Assembly (NCBI GenBank): GCA_963277665.1
Contig: OY728130.1
Location: 1,369,522,393-1,369,586,392, forward strand
Origin: Viscum album
Lineage: Eukaryota > Streptophyta > Magnoliopsida > Santalales > Viscaceae
DNA: 64,000 nucleotides
Reading direction: 5' to 3'
The notes below the pieces were generated by a model. It was not told the DNA's origin and did no database searches. It saw only the letters and a program-made list of their open reading frames with translations. Shown one piece after another: positions 46,394 to 58,599 of this stretch. The translations under genes and the position numbers were made by a program. The stretch's first letter is position 1. The number at the start of each line of letters is the position of its first letter.

Positions 46394-49300
46394 CTTACAT
46401 TCTCTTATCACACCTTCACCTGACCATTTAAATATTCATACCTTAGTATGAACAAGGGTGTAACCCAGATCCAATCAACTAGAATCATAACCCTTTAAAC
46501 GTCATCTACAATCTTAAAAACCCATCTGGTATAACCTCATATTTATCCAATGGAGTCTAAATAAAATTCCCATGGTATTAAACAATTTATATTTTCAAAT
46601 GAGATGTCAATACAAAGATAAGGTGTCCACATTAGTTCATTTACTAAGATAAGAGTAGCATCCACATAGAGATCATGTCATAAATAATTATTGGGGTCTA
46701 ATAGTTCCTCAAATAAATTCCAACACATGATTCTTAGAATCACTTAGGACTAATCATTAATCAAAAAAATCTGTGCACCCAACTTATAAGTTAGATAGAG
46801 ATACTTATCAAACCCTATAACTTTTAAAACTTTAGCATGATTTAAGACCGATCCTCTCTTAGTGAATCAAAGAATACATCAGAATATGGGAAACTCTTAT
46901 CTCTTTATAGAGTGTCCACTATGAGGATACTATGAAATCTAAAAGTTGAACATTCAACCTACTACAGGTTGACTTCATGAAAGAATATTAGCATCACATA
47001 TCGACACATCATTGTATCATATAATAAACATTTACCAGCTGAGGTGTCTTGTGATTTTCCAAGAATTAACAAGAAAAGTCCATCCCATACAAATAATGTT
47101 TCTCAAAGGTCGCATACATAGCCATCCATCTCAATGTCCTGTGACCAAAAAAATAACTTACATAGATCAAACTTGTAGGCCTTAGGGGTATTCAAGAAAA
47201 AAAAACCAATTTCAAATTGTACAAGTTGGTCGTGTTCCTTTTACCTATAATTGAACATATCCATAAGAACAGATGTGGAGCTCCCAACCATAAACGCTTC
47301 TAGGTTATCAAAAAAAGAGATAGGATAACCCGTATTAATCTCTCTAGATCTGATTCACAGTAAACCAAACATTAGATAAGTTTCCATAAAAACCAATACC
47401 CAATACAGTAGCATATCAAGACACACAATTCTTGTGGAAATCCACCCTAAGCATTGGGAATGATTATATTTTTTTTAAACACATAAGTCAATCTACTATG
47501 GAGATGGCCTGATAACGTACCCAATAACACAAGGTTCAATAATTTCACTAAACTCAACCATTTTTTATATCATTTTAAAACTATATGTGCACCACAAATT
47601 TCCACACATACTACACTAAGATTATGACCGAAAATAGAAAATCTTGGATGTTATTCATTGGTCGTCTTCCCTATGTAATATTTTATCAGATGTCCCATGC
47701 ACAAAACTGGCGCAACTATCATTGTCTTTTGATACTATAACAAAAACTAATGACCTTCTGAGTATCCTAAGAAATGAATTGGGTCTAGAAACCTACAAAT
47801 CAACTAAATATGCATTTGGAAAGTATAATATTTTGAAACTAAACATTACTTAATTCTCACACCCATAACAATGTTCAAGGATATAAAGTCCACCCATTCG
47901 AATATGTGTGTCATTGGAATCAAGGAGTCCTACATGGGACAAATAAACTCGAAAAACACCAGTAGGTAGAAAAATAATAGAAATCCTAATGCATTTAATC
48001 ATTAATGGTGCTACCTACCACATGTTATCTCCTTCCGAAATAAATAATGTCAGACCTATAATAGAGTCACATTAAATGATCATTACTAGGTCCAATTCTA
48101 ATCATTTCAACTATTATTAAATGGAAACATTGGCCTATAGAGAATTATCAAATTATCAATCCTAGGGAACTGAAAAGAAAAGATAAAAAACCCTTACATG
48201 AGTGTTTTTACAAAAGGACTCCTTATAAGATTCCATTTTCAATTGAGAAAATTAATTCACATCAACTTTAAACAAATAAAATATTTTGAATAGAACATCA
48301 AGTACCAATTATAAAACAAAATAACATGGTACTTCAATTATCTAATGCCCCATGAGAAAAAAAAGTATGTATTATTGTCTTTCTTTTCAAATATTAAATA
48401 ATTATTTGCATAACATCACAGTTATGAAATTTCTGAATTAAATTCCTTTTTCTATTAGAATAGATAAGGAGACCTACGAGGTTCCTGGTAATCCAACATA
48501 GGATAATCAAAATGAAATCAAATAGTGGTTTTCTTAATTATAGATATTAAAAACACCCAAATATGTAATCTCATAAGAGAGGTTCCCCAATTTAACTACC
48601 TGGGTCTACTTTGTCTTTTGTGAGTTTAATCACATAATCACCTTGAATGTGTGATTGAGTCACAAGACATTATTTATTAAACTGATTCATTTCGACTAAA
48701 AAATAAACATTATTCACATTTAAAACAATTAGAAATATACGCCATGATCTTATATAAGGATTAAGTTATATAGATGTCTATCAACCAGTAAATAAATCAC
48801 TCACACACTTTACATGTTAGAATTTGAATCCCATTAATTTCAACCAATTTAACTTTTCAATATGAACATTAGTAGTGGTTTAGATTTTAAAAATGATTTC
48901 TAAAGAATTATAATTATTGAATATGGGTCAATTATACGGGTTCCTTTTCCCAATTCTACGGAACCCAAACAATATACAACTGAAAACATTATTTTGTTTA
49001 CACTCATCCCATATATTTTACACATGAATCCTTTTACATATATCAAAACCCAAAGGGAATGTTATTACAAGCAGTAAACATAATGAATAATGAAAGATAA
49101 ATAAAAACCGTAGAACATAATTTCATAAGAATGTTATACAAGAAAGTATTCTAAAAATTACCTAAAAATGTACAAAAGAATCAGCGAATAATATCCAATA
49201 CAAAAAAGAAGAAATAGTAGGAAGGATAAAAATGATTTTATATGGAATGTATATGCATTACATGTGAATTTATATGTACATAACATGATAAATTAAAATC

Positions 49301-49560
49301 TTCATCCTAAATATACTAGGGCAAGGAAATTTTTCCTTATATTCCTTAAATTAATACGAAGTGGAAAATATAGCAATCAATCATGGTGAAATCATAATCA
49401 ACTGTAATAAACAACTGCACAAATATCACTCCCAAACCTCACCACTTGGACTTTTCCCCACTTGTGGGGTAATCAGTCCTAGAAACTACAATTTAGCAAG
49501 TGTCGACACATTCCTAGTCTCCTGTCTACCATCCCAAATAGTTAAATGGAGAAAAAATAA
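46394..49560 (-). pseudogene. Gypsy-2 interior, main part, no readable domain
   Basis: By position it should carry gag and most of pol on the minus strand. I looked for zinc knuckles, D(S/T)G, YxDD and the integrase DDE boxes and could not find one that I would defend. The open stretches 47644-47853 and 49361-49684 are on the plus strand, opposite to the element, and have no motif. Either the genes have decayed past recognition or this element never had them. Confidence 0.4.
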
Positions 49561-49561
49561 T

Positions 49562-49579
49562 CCCGCTCTAATACAACTT
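49562..49579 (-). other. Primer binding site of Gypsy-2 (tRNA-iMet type)
   Basis: On the element strand AAGTTGTATTAGAGCGGG follows the LTR end GGGTGTTACA. It resembles TTGGTATCAGAGCGGG with a few changes; TAGAGCGGG is well kept. Confidence 0.75.
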
Positions 49580-52500
49580 TGTAACACCCTGAAAAAACTG
49601 ATCGCTAAATGGGTAGTCCTACCAATGGTTGAAATGGAATCAAGAACATGTACACATACACATGAGGGTACCGACTATCAATGAGGGTCTAAGGAGGTGA
49701 TATTGGCAAGATTATAACCTAATATTTGTCTATCACATCAGCGTACTAGGATATAACCAATATGAAATAGTATATGTAGTAATAAATAATGATCGAGAAG
49801 AGTAATAATAATATAAATAGAATAAAAAATATGGTCAATGACAATATATAAAATGAATTCATGTCCATATTGTGATATATTAACAAAAATAAAACCCATA
49901 TTATAGGTGTTGTTACAGAACATTATAATAATAAGAAAATAACAAAATTCTTCAAGGGTGATCTCCATGAGCATCATGAACTTCAGTTTAGTCCATCACT
50001 CATAACTCTAAGGTAAAAGTAAAAATGAATAAGAAATCATCCATGGTCCTACATACATAAGGCCTACTCGGGTCCCCAAGTGTAATCATAGCCTGAGCAA
50101 GGTGTGATATATAACTCCTAGTAGGTTTTCATCCACAATGTCTATAAATAAATCAAGTCTATGAATAAAAATTAATTTATTGTGAAGGTATTTTAATAAT
50201 CACAATAAAAAGAACAAAATAAATAAATAAATACCAATTGTATCATGTTCTAATAGGACACATGATCGACTCTACATGCTTAGACTCATGGACAAGATTA
50301 GAAGCTTTTCTAGAAACTAAATATATACTAATAATATTTATATATTTTATAGTTTTATATTACATCAACCTATATTAACCATGTACATACAGATGTAAGT
50401 GGACATATACTAGGAATACTTGGTTCTCGAAGGATCGGGCATAACTCAATCATCCATAACCAGTATAAACAAGCCTATAAGATCAACCCCAATGTTATAT
50501 TCTCTAAATTCCAATAAAGTGGGAGACGTCATGCATGACACATGGTATAGTGATATATCATTCATGTAGACACTGTAAAAAATGATCTTGTTTCCCTATT
50601 CAAATGTAAAATATAGTATAATTGGTGTGAGATGCTATGAATCAATACCCCGTGTAAGGGAGTGTGATTTTCCTTAATTATTAAAAGATAATTTATCATA
50701 ATTCCAAACCAAATTTCAAGAATAATTTTATAAAAATAATAATAATCAGAGCCATTAGGAATTACCATTCATTATCTACATTTATTAAGCACCAATAAAC
50801 ATGGGCATCAAAATTATAAGAATTTAAAAATAAATATGTACTAAGAATGGTATAAATGGCATGGACATTCAAACCTTTCTATTTCATTCCAATTAACCAT
50901 TAAATTTAATAATGTCATGTAAAAAATCATGAATTATACCATTTCATATTAACAAAACATATAATTTAAAAAAAACTAAAACGATCAAGGAAGGAAAGAC
51001 AACATGTCAATTCATTCCATTCATATAAAAAACTCATTTTTAGAAACAACCTTGATGAATGACTATTTAATTTAAAACATGCCATTGAATTTATCAAACC
51101 ATGTAAATTCACATTGAAAACATCAATGTGGTACGTATATGGTACGATGTTCAAATTAAACAGTTAACTACATCAACATTTCCTTCAATTAAGCAATCCA
51201 ATCCCCAAGGGGGGACCTTGGTTCCTTAGTCAATGAAAATACGAGTGGGCAAGCCAGGCACAAAGAAGGTTCACTAATTAAATGAAAATTAATAAGAGGT
51301 AAACTGCATTAAATAAAATTGAAAGGCATATGTATAATCACATTCCAATAATCCATGATGAATGAAAAATAGTAATTTCAACTTAATAATTTCAAATACA
51401 TCGTACCTCAGTTATAGGGTATTATTTTTAAAACGTTATATTGTTTATAAACTAATTCATTGAGAATAATTGATCTTTACATTAAAATATTATAACTAAA
51501 TTTTTCAAAAAAGAATTAAATAAAGCTACCACACATAGAAAATTAATTCCTCTAGGTCCAACTAGAATTTATAAGGATCCATCATCATTTTTTCAATTAC
51601 CAACATGTGGGTAATTTCAGGTAAAATTATTGATGAACAAATAAAAGAAATTAAAATAAGTTGTTTAATTAAATATATATATGGTAGGACTATGTTTGAA
51701 CACCCAGGGATGTCCATAAAGGATATCAAAAACCTACAAATAATTAAACAAGGTTAAATTGGAACATATTAAGGAAAAAGGGCCTAGTTGATACGAAGAA
51801 CACAATTTATGGAAATGTGTGGAAAACGATGGTGTGCAGTGAAATGAAAATACTTATGAAATGATGTAAATTTAAGGGAAATAAATATACCATGAACCCC
51901 ATTATTATAACATACCATTCATCCAATATAAATGTCTAAATAGATCTGGTTTGGAAGAAATTTAAGAAATAGAGATCCACGCTGAAAACAGGGAAAACTA
52001 GTTGGCACCTTAATAAATCGAGTGTGATATGATTAAACAAAGAAAAATTAAAAAGGAATTGATTGATTGACATTGTAGAATCATAAATTTAAACGTTGAT
52101 CGATTCTGACATCAGATGAAGGGAAAACTAAAAAGCATAGTTTAGGATTGGATGCCACCCACGAAGCGAAGGAGAGGAGGAGATTACATGAGAAATGGGA
52201 GAGAGAAAAGTGGGGGGGGGTTTAATTTTAATTTCATTTAGGGAAGAAACTTAATTTCACCCATAACATATAGGTCACATAGTTTGACCGAGCCATACAC
52301 CAATTATGTGTCTCCCACATCTTAGGAAGTCCACCTTGCATGGATGTACGAACCCTATGATGAATAGTGGTTTGGTACTTCCTATGTGTCACTTACCAAG
52401 TTGGTTAGGAATATGGTTTTGAAAAAATCTACACAACCTATATGAGGAACCTTTTCTCCTTTGATACATGTCACATGGGATGCTTCTGAGTTTCGTGCAA

Positions 52501-52751
52501 TTATAGACAAACATTATGCCCAATGATGACCCTTCTAACATTAGATTATTCAGCCCTGGTGCTCCAGAAACCCCTTGGTACACCCAAAGGATCTTTCGGG
52601 GCTTCATACATGTCCAAAAACAACACATTTATGTCTCACAACACTCAAAAGTACATTCTAATGCTCGGATAAATGAATGACCTATCCAGTAAATGAAAAA
52701 ATGTAACAATATCTTGGAATTTCCCCATAGATCAAAAAACAAGTCATTAAA
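49580..52751 (-). repeat. 5' LTR of Gypsy-2 (3172 bases)
   Basis: On the plus strand it starts TGTAACACCC and ends AAGTCATTAAA, where the partner LTR has GGGGTTGTTACA. The leader region (52150-52260) includes a run of nine G (52212-52220) not present in the partner. The open stretches 49738-49977, 50562-50768, 50966-51154 and 52389-52628 inside are not genes. Confidence 0.85.
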
Positions 52752-52756
52752 AAAAT
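52752..52756. repeat. Target-site duplication AAAAT, right copy
   Basis: Matches 40797-40801 at the outer edge of the other LTR. Confidence 0.65.
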
Positions 52757-54240
52757 GGTCAAATCATAATAGAGATATGTTTTAGACATTTTCTGAATAT
52801 AAAATACCATATGAAACCATTAATTTTTATGAGATACTGAGGGAATGAGTAATTAAACACGATTCTTCAAGAGTCTATAAAGGACCTAAATTATATTTAG
52901 TTGTATGTCAATGTTATCATGAATAGATAATACGGATTATGTGTGGTTTATTATGAGTAAGAATATGGGAGTTATGTGATATAACTTAAGGTCACTATTT
53001 TTTTAATTTTCATCATTATAAGGTTTCGTGGAAAAAAATTGACGAGGTGAATTAATTAAGGGTTTTATGGAGCACAAATGTTATGTAAACCCTAGGGAGT
53101 GGATTTTTAGAGGATATATGGGGTATTAATTATTTGATTTCATTAGTAATAATTTTAAATTATCAATGGATGTTAGGATTATTTGATATGGTATATTGAT
53201 GATAATAAAAATCAAATTATTGGGAGTATACCATCAGATGATTTTGGCTATGATGGTTGTTTATAGGGGGATATTGATGTATATCCATGGTATCATGTAT
53301 GGTGGAACCAACCCAGAGGAATTTGAGGGATCCTATGGATATTTGGAGGAATAATAACTTCATGTGTTCATATGTATTTAATACCCATATCTTATTATGG
53401 AATATTGATTGTAAGGTTTAACTAGTATTTTTGATTTTAATGTTTTATTAGTTTGGGATCATAGTCTAATAGGATGATTGGGTGTAGGTTTTAGGAAACA
53501 GGCATGTGTGGTTATCTTTTCTAGGGAATATATATGATTATAAAAGGGTTGGTAGAAAAATAAAATGTAGCGAGGCTTCTTGACATTGTTTTGTCTAAAG
53601 AATAGTATTGTTGGGTTAGGGCCTAACTTTTTTAAAAATGATCATGTGTTGCATTATAATTGTGATAATCTAATATAGACCGGTGATCCTGTTCATTGTA
53701 AAATTATTTTAATAAATTTTATATTGAATATAATCCCTATGATTTTGTAATATTTATTGAGTTAGTGTATTTATTTTTCTTAAATGTGCATTGGTTGTTT
53801 GGTTATTAAAGACAGTTAGAGTAGTGGGAGTACCAACTAGTATGTTACACACATTATTAGCGATGATTTGATAATTGTTTTTTATTAAACATTTGGGGGA
53901 TGGATAGTGAAGGTGTTGGGATAGTGAATGTGGAGTTCAGAGCATTAGATATCTTCCATAATAGTGTGAATTAGACACATGAACATAAATGACCATATTT
54001 CAATCAATTGGAGCATGCATTTGATATGGGTGATAATTGTTATTTACTAGAGATGCGTGAGGTATATTCTTTGACACGTGAACTATTATGGTATGGTGTC
54101 TATATAAATGTATTATTTTAGGTGTCAGTGAAATATAATGAGGGTTATTAATCTATCAATTTTCTAATTGAGTGAATTTACATGTTTATATTTAAATTAT
54201 TAATTAGGATTTTGAGTTGTGTGTTAAATGAAAAAAATAG
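52757..54240. other. Unassigned flank right of the Gypsy-2 element
   Basis: Would be continuous with 38961-40796 before the insertion. Richer in G/T on the plus strand than the distal regions. No open frame, domain or repeat was recognised. Confidence 0.4.
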
Positions 54241-54248
54241 TTTTTAAA

Positions 54249-54335
54249 GGTGGATTTTTGGGTGGAAATGACCTAGGATGATTTTTTCGGTGTTTAGTAA
54301 ATAAGAAATTTGTGGAAGACACTAAAAAATCCACC
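54249..54335. repeat. Inverted repeat GGTGGATTTTT ... AAAAATCCACC
   Basis: Arms of 11 bases at 54249-54259 and 54325-54335 with a 65-base interval. The right arm, extended to AAAAATCCACCAT, occurs exactly at 38905-38917. It could be a small hairpin of a non-autonomous DNA transposon. Confidence 0.55.
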
Positions 54336-54559
54336 ATGCATCTTGTATGAGAAAACAATATACCTGGTTGTGAAAACCATAGGGGTTACTTAGGTATGAA
54401 ACACTGAGTGGTTGATGTAGGTTAATCATGTACATTATATACATAGTTTATGTTCTATTTAAATGTGGTTAGAATAGTAATTAATACATTCAGAATTTTA
54501 AAACCCTTATTGTATTTTTCTCTTCCTCAAAAATGAACTAATAATGGGATCCATTATAT

Positions 54560-54660
54560 TTTATCCCCATCGACATTCTTCCCTGTGATGGGCAGCGTAA
54601 TAACCTTGAACCATCACTCCTTGACCTGGTGATCAAAATATATTCCTAGCACCAATATAT
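54560..54660. other. Locally GC-richer block, unassigned
   Basis: GATGGGCAGCGTAATAACC and CCTTGACCTGGTGATC stand out from the AT-rich surroundings. No frame or RNA structure that I recognise. Possibly a less decayed retrotransposon piece. Confidence 0.3.
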
Positions 54661-54769
54661 TTGATACTGATAAACATGAAAAAAATTTCCCCTAAAAAAT
54701 TCATAACATCAAAAAAATATTTGTTCACTTAATTACCCAAGGACCATTTTATTTTAGTGTTTTATAGAA

Positions 54770-55585
54770 TTAGGACCAACTCGTACATTACAATACCCAT
54801 GTGTTTAAGTTACCATTTTATTCACTACAAAACGATTTAATTTTTAAATCTTAAGTATTAATAATTATTCCATATAATATCTATAGTCATAATAATAACA
54901 TAATTATCATTATTATAAATTAAAAAAATTTAGAACCATCAATGAAATTTGTACATGAAAAGAGAATCACATCACTTCCTGGATGTGGCAGTCCACACAT
55001 ATGCATGAACAATATTACCATTTTTTAATGTATTAAAACGTATAAAACAATGATATATTATTGTTAAAAAGTTATAATAATGTAATTAATATCATATATA
55101 TAAATTAAATTCATCATAACAACCATCTACGAGTAGCAGTTATAGAAAACAATTTACATTGATTTTTGAGACGACAGTCCACTGTACACACGAATAATGG
55201 TTTCATTTTTCATTTGTAAGACTATGAAATTGATATACATTGTTAAAGAAACATTTTAATTTTATATTATATTATATATTCTAATTTAATTTGGTCACAA
55301 TGGTTAGAATTATTTTGATGGGGTTAAAATAATAAATAAGACTTCACCCTTCATTTAAAAGTTATACATCTTTTTTGGGAAACATCCGTTGATTTATTCA
55401 TTAAGACCTCTAAGATTGGTGTTCAACCAAAAATATGAACTATAATACATGGGTAGGAATATTTTGGATATACATGGTAATGGATTAATAGAACTTTTGT
55501 ACTCAAAATGTGTGGGGAAGAGAGGAGATGAGGTTCCCTTTTAAAAGTTTTGAAAATGACACACATGGAATTACATAAAGGAAAA

Positions 55586-55617
<32 letters not shown>

Positions 55618-55870
55618 CGTAGATGTGTAGAATAGATTAAAATCACCCCAAATAAGAATATAATATGTTATATAGTATAAATATACTTAACAAACCACGT
55701 TTATTCAAGTGTCAGATACATTTTAAGGCTTATATCCTAGTCAATCCACTTTAATATAGTTTTAAACATAGCTATGATAACATGACTTTTTACCATGAAA
55801 TTATAATTACTAACAAAAACTAAAAGTGAAATTATAAGAAAATTTGTATATGAGGGTTTAAAATTTGGAA
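54770..55870 (-). repeat. Repeat R1, probable minus-strand LTR fragment
   Basis: Aligns with 58600-59670 through several blocks at a constant offset of about 3.8 kb: ATACCCATGT at about 54787, TACATGAAAAGAGAATCA at 54951, a GCAGTCCACACATATGCA block at 54988, a GGGTAGGAATATTTTGG block at about 55452, GCTTATATCCTAGT at about 55727 and AATTTGGAATC at 55862. CT-rich sequence on the minus strand (55505-55550) suggests an LTR leader in minus orientation. Confidence 0.65.
55589..55618. repeat. (AT)n microsatellite inside R1
   Basis: About 30 bases of alternating A and T, absent at this length from the R2 counterpart. Confidence 0.95.
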
Positions 55871-56129
55871 TCAAATTTATCTAAATAAATTTCAATTAGT
55901 GGCATAAATTTATTCTAATATAATAAAATAAATTGAATGAAAATTTTTTTATTATAAAATACTCATTTTAAAATGAAAAATGATTTCACAGTGTAATCAA
56001 GTAATAGAATTGTTTCTATGAATATTATATGGTAAATAAAAAAATGGATAGTTTTATTATTTTTGAAAAATCCATAACAAAATATAAACTTCAAACATGG
56101 CCATAAAATGCGAGGACCCAAAAATTGTT

Positions 56130-57200
56130 TTTAGTATTAATAATATATAACATATATTTATAAAAGTCTTTAATGGGTTCCCAAATGTAATATAATGTTT
56201 TAAAATATGTTAATTAACTTATAATACATATTATTTAATGAAAAAAACTCATATAAATTTATAAATGAAATTTTTAGAGAGATTATACATATTTTCCCAA
56301 TATTTTTACATAAATTAACTTTTTTTACTAAGGTGATTAATATTTACTACAATTGCTATTTATGATGAAACAATTTCAACATATTAAATTATATTAATTA
56401 TTATTATTCAAACAATAGAATCCATTTTATAAATTTCAATTAACTTATGTGGGAGATTTTAACATAACATTTTCCGCCTAAACACAAGGAAATAGATTTT
56501 AAATAAAAAATGTATTCATAAGTATAATTTTTTTATACAATAATATATAATAACATTTATTCCAATGGAAGTAGTCGGTTTTCTAAAAACATAAGTGAAT
56601 TTAAATCACATTGGGACAATCTTATAAAAAATGTAAAATTGTAAATTCGTTAAATGATATGATAATGAAAATACAAATCATAATTTCCTATTATTCAATA
56701 AAAAATTAATCCTTTTAGAAAATTCCAAAATATTTACTCTATGATATCTCCAAAATTATGATTTCAAAAATAAATATCATTTTATCAAATAATTTTTCAA
56801 TATTTTAATAAAATAATTAGAATATCCATGCATAAAATGTAATAATAAAATTTTTAAAGAAAATTTATTTGTGAAGTATAAAATAACTTGATTCTAATTC
56901 GTTTACAAATAATAATATTAAAATGAATTCTAAATAATTATATTGAATATATATAATCATATTATTTCATTATAATCATTAATAAATATTTAAAAATGTA
57001 TTCAATTAATATAAAAACACATTGTGCACATGAAATGTGTTTTTTGAAAATATATCTTATTCCTTAAAAATTATCTTCATTTCAAAAAAATTAAATTAAA
57101 AAAATATCTAATCAATATATGGATATTTTTTATGTATATATATATATTGTATTTGTATCTAACATTAATATATATATATAACATTCATATTTAAATAATA
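56130..57200. repeat. Repeat block shared with 62200-63300
   Basis: Common ordered words with an offset of about 6.1 kb: AATGTTTTAAAATAT, GGGAGATT/AGAGATT, ATATTTACTA, CATATTAAATTA, TTATTATTATT, TAAGTATAA. Strongly decayed. The relation to R1 immediately to the left is probably as parts of one LTR. Confidence 0.5.
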
Positions 57201-57281
57201 ATTTTTTATGGTTATTTTAATCTCACAGATGCTTGTCTTGTACACTACTAAACATAGTACCCATCTATTAAAATATAATTG

Positions 57282-57420
57282 TGTTACACCCCCATCACAG
57301 TAATTAATTACATCATTTAAATTTTACCTTCATCTAGTTAATAAGTGGATTAGAATTTGGAATTACCTTTATTGAAAACCCACATCATAAAAAGGGTTAA
57401 TAAAACATTCTTTTCAAATT
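57282..57420. repeat. Possible LTR end
   Basis: TGTTACACCCCCATCACAG at 57282 looks like the terminus of a Gypsy LTR (on either strand). If R2 is the rest of a minus-strand LTR, this would be its 3' end. No flanking PBS, PPT or target duplication was found. Confidence 0.4.
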
Positions 57421-58599
57421 TAATAATCAGAGATAGGAATTTCATCTAGACAAACACATAACTACATGTCCAAATTTGAGAAATTTTAATAGAAATAAAA
57501 ATATATTCAAAGAGGGAAAACATAATATTTAAATTATTATGGATAATGATAAAGAATATTGGTCAAAATATAATTAATGATCATGATAAAGTTAATGACT
57601 GGAATACATTAAAACAATGAAATGTGAAAAAATATTATCAATTCCTCAAAAATTAAGTTAATATGATAAATATTTCATTTCATGATTTTTTCTATAATGT
57701 TGAGAAATTTTTTTACCATTAATAGTATCTGTATAAGGAAATATTTTAACATTATATTCTTCTAAAACCTAAACCAAAATCCATTTTTTTCTAGTGTTCT
57801 AAAATGATTCCTCCTTTATCTCATATTTTACTCCAAATTATGACTATGAATATTTAATTCCTAATTATTTATAATATATTTATGTTTAACAATGAGCTAT
57901 ATAAAAGGATGAAAAATAGATATTCCTTTATTTTGTAAATAAAAAATATTATAATATTTTAATCTAATAAAATAAATGAATAATCCTACCAATTAAAATA
58001 TAATATATTAATCTCAAAAATTAAACAATTACACAAAACCTTCCATATAGATAATTCCATCAATATATAACCCTATATCATAGTTAACCTAAAAACCCTC
58101 GACATGAACTAACTTTTTAACCTCAACTCTGGTCTCATACTCTTCATATTACATTCCAAAATATTTAATAAATTTCTTCGAAGTTAATTGTTGATGTTAA
58201 TCTATATGTTACATATATCTCAACCAAATAAAACACCACCCAAAATACAATTATGCACAAAATATTCCATCATAAGAAACCTAAAAATGGTTGTCTATGA
58301 CTTTAAATTATTATCATATGTGAAAATTAAAAAATTTAATGTATCCGTAACTCTTAAGATAAGCTGAAATAAAAATATCATAATATCCAAATTTATATAA
58401 GCCTTTCTCAAATACTAACTATAACAATACGTAACCAAAACACTCATATCCAATGATTAAAAAAAATATTTAAATTTATGTTCAAAATATATGAACATGA
58501 AATATATTATACATAAAAAATATAAAACAAAAAAAACAAAAATTTGATATCTTATATACATAAGTGAATTTCTATTTCAGAGATTTATATAACTAGGGA
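57421..58599. other. AT-rich DNA, no gene seen
   Basis: May be part of the LTR starting at 57282. TATATAACCCTATATC near 58073 is TATA-like but unsupported. No open frame of interest. Confidence 0.4.

Larger units (their letters stand above)
40802..52751 (-). mobile_element. Gypsy-type LTR element with 3.2-kb LTRs (Gypsy-2), minus strand
   Basis: Two homologous LTRs (40802-44008 and 49580-52751) flank an interior with a PPT next to one LTR and a tRNA-iMet-type PBS next to the other, which fixes the minus orientation. Flanking AAAAT fits a 5-bp target duplication. Without the nested Cassandra, the interior is about 3.9 kb. I could not read a convincing gag or pol domain in it, so it is either very decayed or a non-autonomous derivative. 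LTR start TGTAACAACCCC and LTR length fit a Gypsy (Tekay-like) element, but clade is inference. Confidence 0.8.

Noticed and set aside
49361..49684. 107-codon plus-strand open frame
   Set aside because: Runs across the PBS and LTR edge of Gypsy-2 in the opposite orientation.
53990..54120. Minor in-frame stretch reading like a pol fragment
   Set aside because: No invariant residue of RT, RNase H or integrase could be placed.
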